Assembly (NCBI GenBank): GCA_002421915.1
Contig: DISA01000074.1
Location: forward strand, 1 to 15,277
From: Gallionellaceae bacterium UBA6222
GTDB lineage: Bacteria > Pseudomonadota > Gammaproteobacteria > Burkholderiales > Gallionellaceae
Reading direction: 5' to 3'
Length of the DNA: 15,277 bases
The notes beneath the pieces are model-generated. The model made no database searches, had not been told where the DNA came from, and was given only the letters and a program-made list of their open reading frames with translations. Position 1 is the stretch's first letter, and the number at the start of each line of letters is the position of its first letter. Below are positions 13,599 to 15,277 of the stretch, in pieces. The translations under genes and the position numbers were made by a program.

Positions 13599-15143
13599 TC
13601 ACTCCGTTGCTCGTTTATAGTAATCCCGCAGGCGGAAACCGAGCGCGAACAGCACACCGAAATATATCACCACACCGCCAAGCACCAGCGCCGAAAGATG
13701 GATGACGCGCGGCCAGCCGCCGCTTTCCAGCCAGTGCTGTTCGCTGCCCATACCGAACCACAGCAACAAACCGAGCGCCAGCAGGGCAAGGCCGAGCTTG
13801 CCGAAAAACTGCGCCCAGCCGGGTTCAGCTCGATAGATGTCGGCCTTGCGCAGAAAATGGAACAGGACGGCCGCATTGAGACAGGCGCCGAGACCGATCG
13901 ACAGCGCCAGTCCGGCATGGGCGAGGCCGAGACCAAACACGAAAACCAGATTCATCAACTGGGTGGCGATCAGGGTGACGATACCGATCTTGACCGGCGT
14001 GCGGATGTTTTGCCGCGCATAGAAACCGGGAGCGAGGATCTTGACCAGGATCAGTCCGATCAAGCCGATGCTGTAACCGACCAGCGCGCTACGCGACATC
14101 AGCACGTCGTGCGCATCGAATGCGCCATATTGAAAGAAGGTCGCCAGCAGCGGTACGGCGATCATGCCCAACGCCAACGCGGCGGGCAACGCCAGCAGAA
14201 AGGTCAGGCGCAAGCCCCAGTCAAGCATGCGCGAATATTCCGCCGTGTCATTGTTCGCGTGCAGCTTTGACAGTGACGGCAGCAGTATCGTCCCCAGCGC
14301 CACCCCCAGCAGGCCGGTGGGAAATTCCATCAGGCGGTCGGCGTAATACAGCCAGGACACGCTGCCCGCGACCAGGAAGGAAGCGAATACAGTGTTCAGG
14401 ATCAGGCTGATTTGCGCGATGGAGACGCCGAACGCGGCCGGTCCCATCTGGCGAATGACACGCCGCATCCCTTCATGGCGCAGGTTGAAACGCGGGCGCG
14501 GCAGCATGCCGATCTGTTTCAGGAACGGGATCTGGAATGCCAGTTGCACGATGCCGGCGACAAACACCGCCCAGGCCAGCGCCAGGATGGGCGGGTCGAA
14601 ATACGGCGCCGCCCACAGCGCGCCGCCGATGAAACACAGATTGAGCAGGATGGGCGCGAACGCCGGGACCCAGAATTTGTTGTAGGTGTTGAGGATGCCC
14701 GCCGCCACCGCCACCAGCGAGATGAAGAAGATGTAGGGCGAAGTGATGCGCAACAATTGCACGGTAAGATCAAATTGCTCGCCGTTGCGGGCAAAGCCGG
14801 GCGCGCTGAGATAGACCAGAACGGGCGCAGCGAGGATGCCGACGAGGGTGACCACGAACAAAATCAGCGCCAGCATGGTGCTGACGTGATCCACCAGCAG
14901 GCGGGTCTCGTCAGGCCCCTTGCGGTTGCGGTATTCGCCGAAAATGGGCACGAAAGCCTGCGAGAATGCGCCCTCGGCGAACAGGCGGCGCAGCAGGTTG
15001 GGCAGCTTGAAGGCGACGAAGAAGGCATCGGTCGCCATGCCCGCACCGAAGATGCGCGCGATCAGCACGTCGCGGCCGAAGGCCAGCACGCGCGAAACCA
15101 GGGTCAGACCGCTGATAGTGGCGAGCGCCTTGAGCAGGTTCAT
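13599..15143 (-). CDS. murJ: Lipid II flippase MurJ
   Basis: Polytopic inner-membrane MOP-family flippase that moves lipid II outward for peptidoglycan synthesis. 514 residues, close to E. coli MurJ (511). The start MNLLKALATISGLTLVSRVL aligns directly with E. coli MurJ, and the functionally important residues R18, R24, D39, K46, R52 and E57 are all present, as is the YYADRLMEFP motif that carries the essential Asp, Arg and Glu of helix 8. Further hallmarks are PAFAPILLNL, QMGPAAFGVSIAQI, LGVALGTILLPSLS and KILAPGFYARQ. It is divergent from rpsT, an arrangement common in betaproteobacteria, and leads into the thioredoxin gene 9 bases later. I could not identify its promoter in 15144-15242. 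Confidence 0.97.
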   Translation of the reverse strand: MNLLKALATISGLTLVSRVLAFGRDVLIARIFGAGMATDAFFVAFKLPNLLRRLFAEGAFSQAFVPIFGEYRNRKGPDETRLLVDHVSTMLALILFVVTLVGILAAPVLVYLSAPGFARNGEQFDLTVQLLRITSPYIFFISLVAVAAGILNTYNKFWVPAFAPILLNLCFIGGALWAAPYFDPPILALAWAVFVAGIVQLAFQIPFLKQIGMLPRPRFNLRHEGMRRVIRQMGPAAFGVSIAQISLILNTVFASFLVAGSVSWLYYADRLMEFPTGLLGVALGTILLPSLSKLHANNDTAEYSRMLDWGLRLTFLLALPAALALGMIAVPLLATFFQYGAFDAHDVLMSRSALVGYSIGLIGLILVKILAPGFYARQNIRTPVKIGIVTLIATQLMNLVFVFGLGLAHAGLALSIGLGACLNAAVLFHFLRKADIYRAEPGWAQFFGKLGLALLALGLLLWFGMGSEQHWLESGGWPRVIHLSALVLGGVVIYFGVLFALGFRLRDYYKRATE

Positions 15144-15181
15144 GACGCAATGGTATCGGCTTTGAGGGGGCGTCGCGCAGC

Positions 15182-15210
15182 TTGCATTCCGGCAGGAAAA
15201 GGCCTAAAAT
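15182..15210 (+). promoter_or_regulatory. Sigma70-type promoter of rpsT
   Basis: TTGCAT at 15182-15187 and TAAAAT at 15205-15210 are separated by exactly 17 bases, with four of six and five of six consensus matches. The predicted start near 15217 leaves a leader of about 26 bases before the rpsT ATG. Both the spacing and the position ahead of a highly expressed gene support the call. Confidence 0.65.
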
Positions 15211-15242
15211 GCGCCCCTTTTCCAAGCCTTAGCAGAATTCAC

Positions 15243-15277
15243 ATGGCCAATACCGCACAAGCACGCAAGCGTGCCCG
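15243..15277 (+). CDS. rpsT: 30S ribosomal protein S20, N-terminal fragment (runs off the window)
   Basis: Only 11 full codons are present: MANTAQARKRA. This is the characteristic start of betaproteobacterial S20, which binds 16S rRNA early in 30S assembly. The identification rests on this short peptide together with the position divergent from murJ, a common neighbour of rpsT. Confidence 0.85.
   Translation, partial: MANTAQARKRA

Noticed and set aside
15144..15242. Promoter for murJ
   Set aside because: No hexamer pair with acceptable spacing could be found on the minus strand.

Overview
The window looks like a chromosomal segment of a flagellated betaproteobacterium. The evidence is the gene orders rpsT/murJ (divergent) and ispD-ispF/mfd (divergent), the close match of MurJ, FlhA, FlhB and Mfd to proteobacterial family consensus, and the moderately GC-rich composition. 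A Nitrosomonadales/Gallionellaceae-type organism is my guess from general resemblance and is not demonstrated.

Layout from left to right. (1) 1-292, minus strand: the first 97 codons of flhA. (2) 293-618: a gene-poor spacer with four copies of a palindromic repeat in alternating orientation, forming two inverted pairs. (3) 619-4065, minus: a large membrane sensor with periplasmic SBP, TM, PAS, GAF, PAS, GGDEF and EAL domains, lying between flhB and flhA. (4) 4185-5330, minus: flhB. (5) 5485-9556, minus: a tightly packed six-gene run, ispD-ispF-tsaB-rimI-udg-REC/GGDEF, with junctions of 2 bp or less or overlapping ATGA/TGATG. (6) 9626-13105, plus: mfd, divergent from ispD. (7) 13227-15143, minus: murJ followed by a small thioredoxin. 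(8) 15243-end, plus: the first codons of rpsT, with a clear promoter.

Functionally the window combines flagellar type III export (FlhA, FlhB), two c-di-GMP enzymes flanking flhB, isoprenoid precursor synthesis (IspD, IspF), tRNA t6A and ribosomal protein modification (TsaB, RimI), DNA repair (family 4 UDG, Mfd), cell-wall lipid II flipping (MurJ) and a thioredoxin-fold protein.

The most unusual signal is that three different palindromic repeat types sit in frame inside three housekeeping genes. One is a REP-like GTCGGACT/AGTCCGAC hairpin with further hairpins in the udg linker; one is a CCCCT/AGGGG element in tsaB; one is an ATTCCCGC/GCGGGAAT element in mfd. The same REP-like family also fills the spacer near flhA, where two copies differ by compensatory stem changes and one copy doubles as a likely terminator. 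The second notable point is the c-di-GMP sensor placed between flhB and flhA, genes that are normally adjacent.
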